In this document: piece after piece, positions 35,186-42,950 of the stretch
Layout of the letters: each line of letters opens with the position of its first letter
Numbering within the stretch: position 1 is the first letter of the stretch
NCBI RefSeq assembly: GCF_049803835.1
Contig: NZ_JBNAGK010000017.1
Coordinates: 1-64,000 of the forward strand
Source: Pacificoceanicola sp049803835
Lineage (GTDB): Bacteria > Pseudomonadota > Alphaproteobacteria > Rhodobacterales > Rhodobacteraceae
Length of the DNA stretch: 64,000 nt
Reading direction: 5' to 3'
The notes under the pieces: generated by a model
Seen by the model: the letters and a program-made list of their open reading frames with translations, nothing else
What the model was told of the DNA's origin: nothing
Databases searched by the model: none
Position numbers and translations under genes: made by a program

Positions 35186-35620
35186 ATGTCCACACCCGAA
35201 ACCAGTACGAACGCTCCGCATGACCTGCGACTTGCCCTGAAGCGCGGTCTTCGCTGCAAGTGCCCAAACTGCGGCGAGGGCGCCGTGTTCGGGGGTTACC
35301 TGAAGGTGCACTCCGAGTGTGGCGTCTGCGGCCTCGATTTCACCCCGCAACGCGCGGACGACGGTCCTGCCTACGTGGTGATCCTGCTTGTCGGGCACCT
35401 CATGGGCTTTTCGCTTCCGGTTATCTTCGAAGTCCTGCGCGACAATCCGCTGCTCATGGCCTGCCTGCTGTCCGCCGTCGCAATCGTGCTGTCTCTTGTC
35501 ATGCTGCCGCCAGTGAAGGCCATGTTCGTGGCGTTTCAGTGGGCCAAGGGCATGCATGGCTTCGGGCGGGTGAAAGACCGCGCAGTCACCCAAGAAACGC
35601 GCTGTGCTGAAGGCTGTTGA
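35186..35620 (+). CDS. DUF983 family protein with zinc-ribbon-like cysteines and two membrane segments
   Basis: Protein of 144 aa. The N-terminal part carries two C-x2-C pairs (CKCPNCGEG and CGVCGLDF) that can hold a metal, followed by two hydrophobic segments (about residues 64-82 and 90-108) that anchor it in the membrane. This is the DUF983 layout found throughout alphaproteobacteria; the function is unknown, though relatives occur near cytochrome oxidase assembly genes. ATG 35186 has AAAGGAGA before it. Its 3' end overlaps that of the convergent MocR gene by 35 bp. Confidence 0.85.
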   Translation: MSTPETSTNAPHDLRLALKRGLRCKCPNCGEGAVFGGYLKVHSECGVCGLDFTPQRADDGPAYVVILLVGHLMGFSLPVIFEVLRDNPLLMACLLSAVAIVLSLVMLPPVKAMFVAFQWAKGMHGFGRVKDRAVTQETRCAEGC

Positions 35621-36956
35621 CCAGGAAGTACAGGTTCGCCCGCAGCGCCTCGCGGGACAGTGACCCGCCCAGGCACAGGCGAACCTCGTCGCCGGGCGTG
35701 ATCCCGACACTGAAGGCATCCGACGGCATGATCCCGATCGGGCGCCCGGCCATCCGCGCAACGACGTCGGCGCGGCCGATCCCCTGAGGCAGGGAGAGCC
35801 AGACGTTGAAGGCATTCTCCGCCCATTGAAAGTCGAACCCCTCCAGCACCTCGCGGGCGATGACCTGTCTCGCGGAGGTTTCCGAACGGATGAAGCGCCT
35901 GATCTGGTCAGCGGTGCCATCCTCGATCCATTGGGTCGCCAATGCGGTCGTGATCGGTGACGGCATGACGGCCTGCACCTTGAGTGCCTGACCCAGCGAG
36001 TAGGCCAACTTGCCATTTGGGGCTACGGTGTAGGCTAGCCGAAGGCCCGCGCCGATGCATTTCGCCAGACCACCGATATGCCACGTCAGATCCGGCGCGG
36101 AGACGGCAATCGGCGCGGGAGCCTTGGCCGGAATGAACCCGTAAGCGTCATCCTCGATCAGCGGCAGCCCATGCTTGTTGAGCACCTCCGATATGGCCAG
36201 CCGCCGGTCTGTCGGGATCGTCAGCGTCGTCGGGTTCTGCAAGGTCGGGTTGAGATACAGGGCCTTCGGGCCGTGCCGGACAATCGCCGCGTCGAGCGCG
36301 TCGGGCAGGACGCCGTCGCGATCCATCCCGATTCCGATCAGCCTGAGGCCGCGACGGCACGCAATGTTGCGAAACCCGGGGTAGGTGATCTGTTCGCACA
36401 GTACGGTGTCGCCGGGTTCCGTGAGGATGGTGAGTATGGCGCAGATCGTGCTGTGTGCCCCCGGTGAGATCACAAGCCGCGCACTGCTGGGGATCATGCC
36501 GCGCAGGCTGAGCCACGTGGAGGCCGCGGCCTTGTCCTTGTCCGAGCCGGTCGAGGATTGGTAGCGCAGGAGTTGCAGGAGATTGGCGGAGACATAGTCG
36601 AGCCCGCCGCGCATGTTCGAGATCAGCCCCGGATCGGTGGGTTCGGGCGGCAGGTTCATCGATAGGTCTTCGTCGGCGAGGCGCAGCGGATCGGGCCCGG
36701 CTGCGGTCTCCGCCGGTTTCGAGACGAAGGTGCCGCGCCCGACATGGCTGGAGACGAGGCCGCGCGATTGCGCCTCGGTGTAGCCGCGGGACACGGTGGT
36801 GAAGTCGATGCCCAGGCGTTTCGCCAGTTGCCGTTGCGGCGGCAGGCGCATGCCCGGGGACAGCGTGCCCTCCCGAATATCCTGCTCGATGGCATCGGCT
36901 ATGGCGATGTAGCGCGGCTTGCCGCTGGCTGCGGTCCGTGGCGTCCAGTCAATCAT
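35586..36956 (-). CDS. MocR-type regulator (GntR helix-turn-helix fused to aminotransferase)
   Basis: Transcription factor of 456 aa. Residues 12-80 are a GntR winged helix (GTLSPGMRLPPQRQLAKRLG, TVSRGYTEAQSRGL), then a linker and a fold-type I aminotransferase domain from about 110. The PLP lysine is Lys299 in HIGGLAKCIGAGLRL; Asp270 (LIEDDAYGF) and Asn236-Pro237 (YLNPTLQNP) match cofactor-binding positions. Such regulators sense PLP with an amine or amino acid and bind direct repeats. It starts at ATG 36956 behind GGAGAA, divergent from the Nit1C operon, with a perfect tandem repeat between them. I expect it to control that operon. Confidence 0.9.
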   Translation of the reverse strand: MIDWTPRTAASGKPRYIAIADAIEQDIREGTLSPGMRLPPQRQLAKRLGIDFTTVSRGYTEAQSRGLVSSHVGRGTFVSKPAETAAGPDPLRLADEDLSMNLPPEPTDPGLISNMRGGLDYVSANLLQLLRYQSSTGSDKDKAAASTWLSLRGMIPSSARLVISPGAHSTICAILTILTEPGDTVLCEQITYPGFRNIACRRGLRLIGIGMDRDGVLPDALDAAIVRHGPKALYLNPTLQNPTTLTIPTDRRLAISEVLNKHGLPLIEDDAYGFIPAKAPAPIAVSAPDLTWHIGGLAKCIGAGLRLAYTVAPNGKLAYSLGQALKVQAVMPSPITTALATQWIEDGTADQIRRFIRSETSARQVIAREVLEGFDFQWAENAFNVWLSLPQGIGRADVVARMAGRPIGIMPSDAFSVGITPGDEVRLCLGGSLSREALRANLYFLVNSLQHSAFLG

Positions 36957-37136
36957 GTCATTCTCCGTTGCCCGGCCTTGATAGCGAATGATTCGCCGAG
37001 ATTGAAGCGCATTGTATGGATGTGACGGGCTGTCGCGGGCTTGGGCGCGTGTCTCGGCGGCCGCAGGTTTCAATTGAGCTTCCGTAGCCAGCGAAATCTG
37101 GAGTTGTTGCTCAAAAATTCGCCGCTTGCTTCGATT

Positions 37137-37165
37137 ATTGTATGCATAAATGATTCATAAATGAT
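37137..37165 (+). promoter_or_regulatory. Tandem direct repeat upstream of the Nit1C operon
   Basis: CATAAATGAT at 37145-37154 is repeated exactly at 37156-37165, an 11-bp period, preceded by ATTGTATGCA (37137-37146), which contains part of the perfect palindrome TATGCATA. The repeat is AT-rich in very GC-rich surroundings and lies 68 bp before the first Nit1C start codon and about 180 bp before the MocR start. MocR proteins such as GabR and PdxR are known to bind directly repeated sites, so this is the likely operator. Confidence 0.6.
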
Positions 37166-37232
37166 AGCACTATTGCTTGGCTGTCCATTCTGAATCAACG
37201 CTGGGGCCATCCAACGAACAGGAGATGAACGG

Positions 37233-37715
37233 ATGCCCGCAGTTACCAAGGAAGCCCACAAGGACGGTGATTATTTCGTCGATTACGAAGAAAAGGTCTT
37301 CGAGGACGTCAAGGCCGATGAAGGCGAGAAGGCCCTCGTGACCTTCCATACAGTTGCCTTCGAAGGTTCCATCGGTCTGGTCAACATCTTGCAGGCAATC
37401 CGCCTGCAACGCAAAGGATTCGAGACCTCGATCCTGCTCTACGGCCCTGGTGTGACGCTGGGCATCCAGCGCGGTTTCCCGACGCTGGGCGACGAGGCTT
37501 TCCCCGGCCATCAGAACTTTGCCGCCAATCTGAAGAAGTTCATGGGTGAGGGCGGCAAGGTCTATTGCTGCCGCTTCGGCCTGCAGGCGCTGTACGGCCA
37601 TGGCGAACCGGCGCTGCTGCCGGGGATCGTTCCGATCGCACCGCAGGACGTGCTCGATTGCATCCTGCTGCACCGCAAGGACAACGCCTTCATCCTCGAC
37701 ACCTGGACGGTGTGA
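37233..37715 (+). CDS. MSMEG_0572-family nitrogen-starvation-response protein (first Nit1C gene)
   Basis: Conserved protein of 160 aa without known activity that opens the Nit1C cluster in many bacteria. Characteristic stretches are VTFHTVAFEGSIGLVNILQA and LYGPGVTLGIQRGFPTLGDE, and KVYCCRFGLQALYGHGE near residue 110, with two adjacent cysteines. The fold resembles DsrE-like small proteins by feel, which is only an impression. No signal peptide. It starts at ATG 37233 after AGGAG and precedes the nitrilase gene by 61 bp. Its presence at the head of the operon is what marks the cluster as Nit1C rather than a stand-alone nitrilase. Confidence 0.88.
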   Translation: MPAVTKEAHKDGDYFVDYEEKVFEDVKADEGEKALVTFHTVAFEGSIGLVNILQAIRLQRKGFETSILLYGPGVTLGIQRGFPTLGDEAFPGHQNFAANLKKFMGEGGKVYCCRFGLQALYGHGEPALLPGIVPIAPQDVLDCILLHRKDNAFILDTWTV

Positions 37716-37776
37716 TCCGGCGGGCCGCGCCGCCACAGGTGCGGCCCGAAACAACGCGCACCAAGGGAGCCAGATC

Positions 37777-38772
37777 ATGAGAACCGACACCATTCGCGCT
37801 GCCGCCGTGCAGATCGCGCCGGACCTGACGGGTCGCGCGGGCACCATCGAGCGCGTGCTGAACGCCATCGCCGAAGCCGCCGAGAAAGGGGCAGAGTTCA
37901 TCGTCTTTCCCGAAACCTTCGTGCCCTATTACCCGTATTTTTCCTTCGTGCTCCCCCCGGTCCAACAGGGTGCGGCGCACCTGGAACTGTATGATCAGGC
38001 GGTGGTCGTGCCGTCTCCGGAAACGCAGGCGGTGGCCGAGGCCGCGCGCAAGCGCGGGGTTGTCGTGGTGCTCGGGGTAAACGAGCGCGACCACGGCTCA
38101 CTTTACAACACGCAGCTTATCTTTGACGCGGACGGCTCCCTGGCGCTGAAGCGGCGCAAGATCACACCCACCTACCATGAGCGCATGGTCTGGGGGCAGG
38201 GCGACGGCGCTGGCCTCAAGGTCGTCGAGACGAGGGTGGGCCGCGTCGGCGCGCTGGCCTGCTGGGAGCACTACAACCCGCTGGCCCGCTATGCGCTGAT
38301 GACCCAGCACGAGGAGATCCATGCCGCGCACTTCCCGGGCAGCCTCGTCGGGCCGATCTTTGGCGAACAGATCGAAGTCACCATGCGCCACCACGCGTTG
38401 GAGGCAGGCTGTTTTGTCGTCAATGCCACCGGCTGGCTGACCGAAGAGCAGATCCAGTCATTGCATCCCGATCCGAAGCTGCAAAAGGCCATGCGCGACG
38501 GTTGCATGACCTGCATCATTTCCCCGGAAGGCCGCCACCTGGCGGAGCCTTTGACCGAGGGCGAAGGCATCCTGATCGCCGATCTCGACATGAAGCTGAT
38601 CACCAAGCGCAAGCGGATGATGGACAGCGTCGGCCATTACGCCCGGCCTGAACTTCTGCACCTCGTGCATGACACCCGCCCCGCCGAAACCCGCGTCGCG
38701 GTGGAGGCTGCCCCCGTGCCGCAGCCATCCACCCATGCCGATCTCGACGAAAAGGAGCCAAGCCATGTCTGA
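37777..38772 (+). CDS. Nit1-type nitrilase
   Basis: Carbon-nitrogen hydrolase of 331 aa. The catalytic triad is visible: Glu46 (FPETFVPYYPYF), Lys128 (RRKITPTYHERMVWGQGDG) and Cys162 (ACWEHYNPLARY). The residues after the cysteine (W-E-H-Y) are those of true nitrilases rather than amidases. It hydrolyses a nitrile to acid and ammonia, or to amide. In Nit1C operons the physiological substrate is unsettled; genetic work in other bacteria has linked the cluster to growth on cyanide as nitrogen source. It overlaps the radical SAM gene by eight bases. Confidence 0.93.
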   Translation: MRTDTIRAAAVQIAPDLTGRAGTIERVLNAIAEAAEKGAEFIVFPETFVPYYPYFSFVLPPVQQGAAHLELYDQAVVVPSPETQAVAEAARKRGVVVVLGVNERDHGSLYNTQLIFDADGSLALKRRKITPTYHERMVWGQGDGAGLKVVETRVGRVGALACWEHYNPLARYALMTQHEEIHAAHFPGSLVGPIFGEQIEVTMRHHALEAGCFVVNATGWLTEEQIQSLHPDPKLQKAMRDGCMTCIISPEGRHLAEPLTEGEGILIADLDMKLITKRKRMMDSVGHYARPELLHLVHDTRPAETRVAVEAAPVPQPSTHADLDEKEPSHV

Positions 38773-39868
38773 CGCGGACCTCATCAACGATCTGCAAACC
38801 CACGGCATGCGGCTGGTCGATCCGCGTGCGGGCCATGAGGCGCGGCGCGGCGGGGCAGGGCCTTCGGACCACAAGGCCGTGACCATCGGCGAGACAACGG
38901 TCATGGTGCCGGTGCACACCGCGCCCGCGTTTGAATCGCCCTTTCTGGTCGAGCCGCCGGATTCCAGCGGTCAGGCTCGCGTCACCCGGGAAGGTGTCGA
39001 GATTGCCAAGGTGCGCTTTCCCGTGCGGCCAAGGTTCTATGACCTGAGCACCGCAGACGGTATCCCCTATAGCCACATCGCCACGTTGCATTCGCGCGAC
39101 GTCCTCGCGACGACCGTTTTGCAGACCTGCATCCGCTACGAGAGCCGAAAAAAGACCTGCCAGTTCTGTGCTATCGGCCAAAGCCTCGCCGCCGGGCGCA
39201 CCATCGCGCACAAGACGCCGGAGCAACTGGCGGAGGTCGCCATGGCGGCGGTCGAGCTGGACGGGGTCAAGCACATGGTGCTGACCACCGGCACCCCCAG
39301 GGGCAAGGATCGCGGCGCGGCTGTCATGGTCGAGAGCGCCCGCGCCATCAAGGCGGCGGTCGACCTGCCGCTTCAGGGTCAGTGCGAGCCGCCCGAAGAC
39401 GACATCTGGCACCAGCGCATGAAGGACGCGGGCATCGACGCTCTGGGCATGCACCTGGAGGCCGTGACGCAAGAGGTGCGCGACCGCATCATGCCGGGCA
39501 AGGCCACCGTGCCGCTGGAAAAGTACATGTCCAGTTTCGAGGCGGCGGTGAAGGTCTTTGGCCGGGCACAGGTCTCGACCTACATCCTCGCCGGTCTCGG
39601 GGACAGCCGGGAGGCGATCCTCGAAATGGGGCAAAAGCTCTGCGACATGGGAGTTTACCCCTTTGTCGTGCCTTTCGTGCCGATCTCGGGCACGCCGCTG
39701 GAAAGCCACCCCGCGCCGAGGCCGGAGTTCATGGCCTCGATCCTGCGTCCCTTGGGCGAGATGATCGTCCGCGCCGGCATCCGCTCGGAAGACATCAAGG
39801 CAGGCTGCGGCAAATGCGGGGCCTGCTCGGCGCTCTCGACCTATGAAAAGCTGAAGGTGCCGGCATGA
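38765..39868 (+). CDS. Radical SAM protein of the Nit1C cluster (MSMEG_0568 family)
   Basis: Protein of 367 aa predicted to cleave S-adenosylmethionine with a [4Fe-4S] cluster. The cluster cysteines are Cys122, Cys132 and Cys135 (TCIRYESRKKTCQFCAIG), spaced C-x9-C-x2-C instead of the usual C-x3-C-x2-C. The barrel continues with MVLTTGTPRGKDRG and LQGQCEPPEDDIW, resembling biotin-synthase-like proteins, and the C-terminus has a further C-x2-C-x2-C (348-354), possibly a second cluster. Each gene from here to 41655 overlaps the next, so the products are made in step. Reaction unknown. Confidence 0.9.
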   Translation: MSDADLINDLQTHGMRLVDPRAGHEARRGGAGPSDHKAVTIGETTVMVPVHTAPAFESPFLVEPPDSSGQARVTREGVEIAKVRFPVRPRFYDLSTADGIPYSHIATLHSRDVLATTVLQTCIRYESRKKTCQFCAIGQSLAAGRTIAHKTPEQLAEVAMAAVELDGVKHMVLTTGTPRGKDRGAAVMVESARAIKAAVDLPLQGQCEPPEDDIWHQRMKDAGIDALGMHLEAVTQEVRDRIMPGKATVPLEKYMSSFEAAVKVFGRAQVSTYILAGLGDSREAILEMGQKLCDMGVYPFVVPFVPISGTPLESHPAPRPEFMASILRPLGEMIVRAGIRSEDIKAGCGKCGACSALSTYEKLKVPA

Positions 39869-40407
39869 TCGAGCTTGAGCCGCGCCAGTTCCAATGCCCC
39901 GGCTATTATATCCGCGCCGCCTCCAAACCCTTCGAGGCACGCGGCGCCGAGGCGCTCCGCCGCCGGGTCTTTGTCGGGGAGCAGGGGATCTTCAAGATCC
40001 ATGATCGCGACGAGATCGACCTTGTCGCCACGCATCTTGTCGCCTTGTCGACCTATGCCCATGAGGCCGACCAGGTTGTGGGCACCGTGCGCATTCACGA
40101 GGAACGCCCCGGACTCTGGTGGGGCTCGCGTCTGGCCGTGGACAGCGATTTCCGGCAGGTCGGGCGGCTCGGCTCCGAACTGATCCGGCTGGCGGTCTGC
40201 ACCGCCAATGCGCGGGGCTGCGATACATTCCTCGCGCATGTGCAGATGCAGAACGTGCCGCTTTTCCGTCGTTTGAAATGGACGGTACTGGACGAGATCA
40301 TGCTGCACGGCATCCCGCACGCCCGGATGACCGCTGACCTGGGGCATTATCCGCCCTGTGATGACCCCAATGCGGGCTGGTACATGAAACCGGGGCGCCG
40401 GGGATGA
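39865..40407 (+). CDS. GNAT-family acetyltransferase of the Nit1C cluster (MSMEG_0567 family)
   Basis: Predicted N-acyltransferase of 180 aa. The acetyl-CoA-binding pattern is seen in WWGSRLAVDSDFRQVGRLGSELI (positions about 90-112) with the preceding strand VVGTVRIHEE. An N-terminal extension EARGAEALRRRVFVGEQGIF is typical of this subgroup. It is coupled on both sides by ATGA overlaps. An acyl-transfer step beside a nitrilase and an AIR-synthase-like protein suggests that the cluster builds or modifies a small nitrogenous molecule, rather than only degrading nitriles. Confidence 0.88.
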   Translation: MIELEPRQFQCPGYYIRAASKPFEARGAEALRRRVFVGEQGIFKIHDRDEIDLVATHLVALSTYAHEADQVVGTVRIHEERPGLWWGSRLAVDSDFRQVGRLGSELIRLAVCTANARGCDTFLAHVQMQNVPLFRRLKWTVLDEIMLHGIPHARMTADLGHYPPCDDPNAGWYMKPGRRG

Positions 40408-41378
40408 CAGACGCAGTCGCAGATCTGGCCGAGGCATTGCGCAGGCATCCGGCGATCCGGTCCAAGCTGAGCATCGCGCAGGTGGCGGGGATGCTGGGTC
40501 TGACCGGCGACGGCCCGGGCAGGCCGGGTGACGATGCCGCGATGATCGAGACGTCCGAGGGCTTTGACCTGTTCGCGGGCGAAGGTTTCATCCCCGGCTT
40601 CGTGCAGGCCGATCCGTGGTTCGCAGGCTGGTGCGGTGTCATGGTGAACCTCTCGGACATTGCCGCCATGGGCGGGCGCGCCACGGCTCTGATCGACCAG
40701 GTCTGGGCCCCGAATGCCGAGTCCGCCGCGCCGCTGATGAAGGGCCTGCGCGATGCGGCCGCGGCCTACGGCGTGCCGCTGGTCGGCGGGCATACGAATT
40801 TTGCCGCCTCCGAGTTGAACCTCGCCGTGTCGGTGCTGGGCAAGGCTAAAAAGCCTGTGACCAGTTTCGACGCCCGCCCCGGCGACGTCCTGCTGGCGGC
40901 CATCGACCATCGGGGCCGATACGTGAACTTCGACAACTTCTGCGCCGCGCTGGAGGCGCCGCATGACCGGCTCCGCGGCGATCTGGCGCTGATGCCGGAG
41001 CTGGCGGACCGAAGCCTGCTCAGGGCCGGCAAGGACATCAGCCAGGGCGGCATCGCGGGCACGGCGCTGATGCTGTGCGAATGCTCCGGGGTGGGGGCGG
41101 TGCTGGAGCTTGACCGCATCCAGTCGCCGGGCGGTGTCCCGCTGCAACGTTGGCTGCACAGCTTTCCCAGTTTCGGCTTCCTGCTGGCGGTCGCACCGGA
41201 CAATGCCGCCGAGGTCTGCCTCGCCTTCCGGCAGCGAGGCATCTGGGCCGATCCCATCGGGACGATCACCGAAGGATCGGCCCTGACCCTGCAAAGGGGC
41301 AGCGAGACGGCGCTTTTCTGGGACCATAACCGGTCCCCCTATCTGTCGCTTTCCGCGAGGGAGCCCGCCCATGCCTGA
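40404..41378 (+). CDS. AIR-synthase-like protein of the Nit1C cluster (sll0787 family)
   Basis: PurM/ThiL-superfamily protein of 324 aa, a group that uses ATP to activate amides, formyl groups or selenium. Seen: GDDAAMIETSEGFDLFAGEG near residue 39, VMVNLSDIAAMGGRATALID near residue 80 and GGHTNFAASELNLAVSVLG near residue 131, which match the N-terminal half with its Asp-rich metal site, and KDISQGGIAGTALMLCECSG in the C-terminal half. The substrate is unknown. It is strictly coupled to the GNAT gene and overlaps the next gene by eight bases. Confidence 0.88.
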   Translation: MTDAVADLAEALRRHPAIRSKLSIAQVAGMLGLTGDGPGRPGDDAAMIETSEGFDLFAGEGFIPGFVQADPWFAGWCGVMVNLSDIAAMGGRATALIDQVWAPNAESAAPLMKGLRDAAAAYGVPLVGGHTNFAASELNLAVSVLGKAKKPVTSFDARPGDVLLAAIDHRGRYVNFDNFCAALEAPHDRLRGDLALMPELADRSLLRAGKDISQGGIAGTALMLCECSGVGAVLELDRIQSPGGVPLQRWLHSFPSFGFLLAVAPDNAAEVCLAFRQRGIWADPIGTITEGSALTLQRGSETALFWDHNRSPYLSLSAREPAHA

Positions 41379-41655
41379 GATGTACTGGACCCTGCGTTGG
41401 CCCGATGGCAGCGAGGAGCGCTGCTATTCCCCCTCCAGCGTCATCACCGAACTGTTCATCCCCGGGCAAAGCTATCCCCTGCCCGAATTCCTGCACCGCG
41501 CCCGCATCGCGATGGAGCGTGCATCGAACCGGGTGCAGCGGAAATACGGCTTCGCCTGCTCTTCGGCGATGGATCAACTCGACAGGATCGAACGGCGGGT
41601 TGCCGATTTCGAGGGACAGACGGACGCCCGTGTCACCTGCCTGTCCATCACATGA
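41371..41655 (+). CDS. MSMEG_0570-family small protein of the Nit1C cluster
   Basis: Protein of 94 aa with the family opening MYWTLRWPDGSEERCYSPSS and the segment YPLPEFLHRARIAMERASNR. It ends with a possible helix and DARVTCLSIT. No catalytic or membrane motif is visible. In Nit1C operons it always lies between the AIR-synthase-like gene and the flavoprotein gene, as here, and may be a subunit or chaperone of one of them. Confidence 0.87.
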   Translation: MPEMYWTLRWPDGSEERCYSPSSVITELFIPGQSYPLPEFLHRARIAMERASNRVQRKYGFACSSAMDQLDRIERRVADFEGQTDARVTCLSIT

Positions 41656-41669
41656 AAAGGACCGAGATC

Positions 41670-42950
41670 ATGACAAATACGCCTATCCCGCATGTTCCAG
41701 TGGCCATCGTCGGGGGCGGTCAGGCCGGCCTTTCCGTGGCCTGTCAGCTCCAGCGGAAGGGCATTGAAAGCGTCGTCTTCGAGCGCAACGAGAAGTTTCA
41801 CTCCTGGCGTGTGAACCGCTGGGACAGCTTCTGCCTCGTCACGCCGAACTGGCAGTGCCGCTTGCCCGGCTTCCATTATGACAAGGAATTCGGCGGCACC
41901 GATCCGGACGGCTTCATGCTGCGGGACGAGATCACCGACTATCTCGACGCTTTCGCCGCAACCTTCGAGCCGACGCTCTACGAACATGTCACCGTGACCC
42001 GTGTCGCCCACCATCCGCAGGGCGGCTACGTGGTGGAAACCAGCATCGGCACCTGGACCTGCGATCAGGTCGTGATTGCGACAGGCGGTTACGACACGCC
42101 CATCGAACCCGCCTATGCCGGGGCGCTGGATCCGACCATCGTGCAAATGCATTCGGTGGATTATCGCAACCCGGCGCAACTGCCCGATGGCGACGTGCTG
42201 ATCGTCGGCACCGGCCAGTCTGGTGTGCAGATCATGGAGGATTTCGTGCGCGCCGGGCGCGGCGTGCATCTGGCCGTCGGTCCCGCGCCGCGCAGCCCCC
42301 GCAAGTATCGCGGCCGCGATGCCATCGACTGGCTGTACGACGCGGGCCATTACAAGATCACCATCGACACGCACCCCGACCCGGTCAAGGCGCTGACGCA
42401 GACCAACCACTACATGTCCGGCCGCGATGGCGGGAAGGAAATCGACCTGCGCAAATGGCATGTCGAGCACGGCGTGGAACTCTATGGCTCTCTCGCGAAC
42501 ATGGATGGCCGCAGGCTGGAGTTCCTCCCGGATCTGAAAAAGAACCTCGACGATGCCGATCGCAGTTATGTGGGCATCCGTGACCAGATCGACGCCTACA
42601 TCGCCCGGTCCGGTATCGACGCGCCCGAGGAACCGCCCTTTGAGAAGGTCTGGGAACCCGAGGAAGAGCGCACGCTGCTGGACGTCAAGGCGGCGGGCAT
42701 CGGATCGGTGCTCTGGGCCATCGGCTTCCGCCCGGACTACACTTGGATCGAGGTCGATGTCTTCGACGAACGGGGCAAGCCGAAGTACCATCGGGGCGTG
42801 ACGGACGTCCCCGGGTTCCATTTCATCGGGCTGGGCTGGCTGAACACCTGGGGATCGGGCCGGTTTCTTGGCATCGAAGAGGACAGTGCGTACCTGGCCG
42901 ACCAGATTGCCGGGCAACTGAAGAGTGCCGGAAAGAAGGCGGTCGCCTGA
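41670..42950 (+). CDS. Flavin-dependent oxidoreductase of the Nit1C cluster (MSMEG_0569 family)
   Basis: FAD- and NADPH-binding oxidoreductase of 426 aa, related to flavin monooxygenases. FAD motif AIVGGGQAGLSVACQ (residues 11-25), the monooxygenase-like NWQCRLPGFHYD near 65, the NADPH motif LIVGTGQSGVQIMEDF near 178 and the late FAD contact FHFIGLGWLNTWGSGRFLG near 390. The ATG at 41670 is preferred over one at 41652 because AAGGA precedes it. In Nit1C it is usually the last gene; here one more gene follows with a one-base overlap. Confidence 0.9.
   Translation: MTNTPIPHVPVAIVGGGQAGLSVACQLQRKGIESVVFERNEKFHSWRVNRWDSFCLVTPNWQCRLPGFHYDKEFGGTDPDGFMLRDEITDYLDAFAATFEPTLYEHVTVTRVAHHPQGGYVVETSIGTWTCDQVVIATGGYDTPIEPAYAGALDPTIVQMHSVDYRNPAQLPDGDVLIVGTGQSGVQIMEDFVRAGRGVHLAVGPAPRSPRKYRGRDAIDWLYDAGHYKITIDTHPDPVKALTQTNHYMSGRDGGKEIDLRKWHVEHGVELYGSLANMDGRRLEFLPDLKKNLDDADRSYVGIRDQIDAYIARSGIDAPEEPPFEKVWEPEEERTLLDVKAAGIGSVLWAIGFRPDYTWIEVDVFDERGKPKYHRGVTDVPGFHFIGLGWLNTWGSGRFLGIEEDSAYLADQIAGQLKSAGKKAVA

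Noticed and set aside
37160..37232. Possible sigma-54 promoter before the Nit1C operon
   Set aside because: AGCAC and TGCTT are present near 37166-37176 but their spacing is too short for a -24/-12 element.
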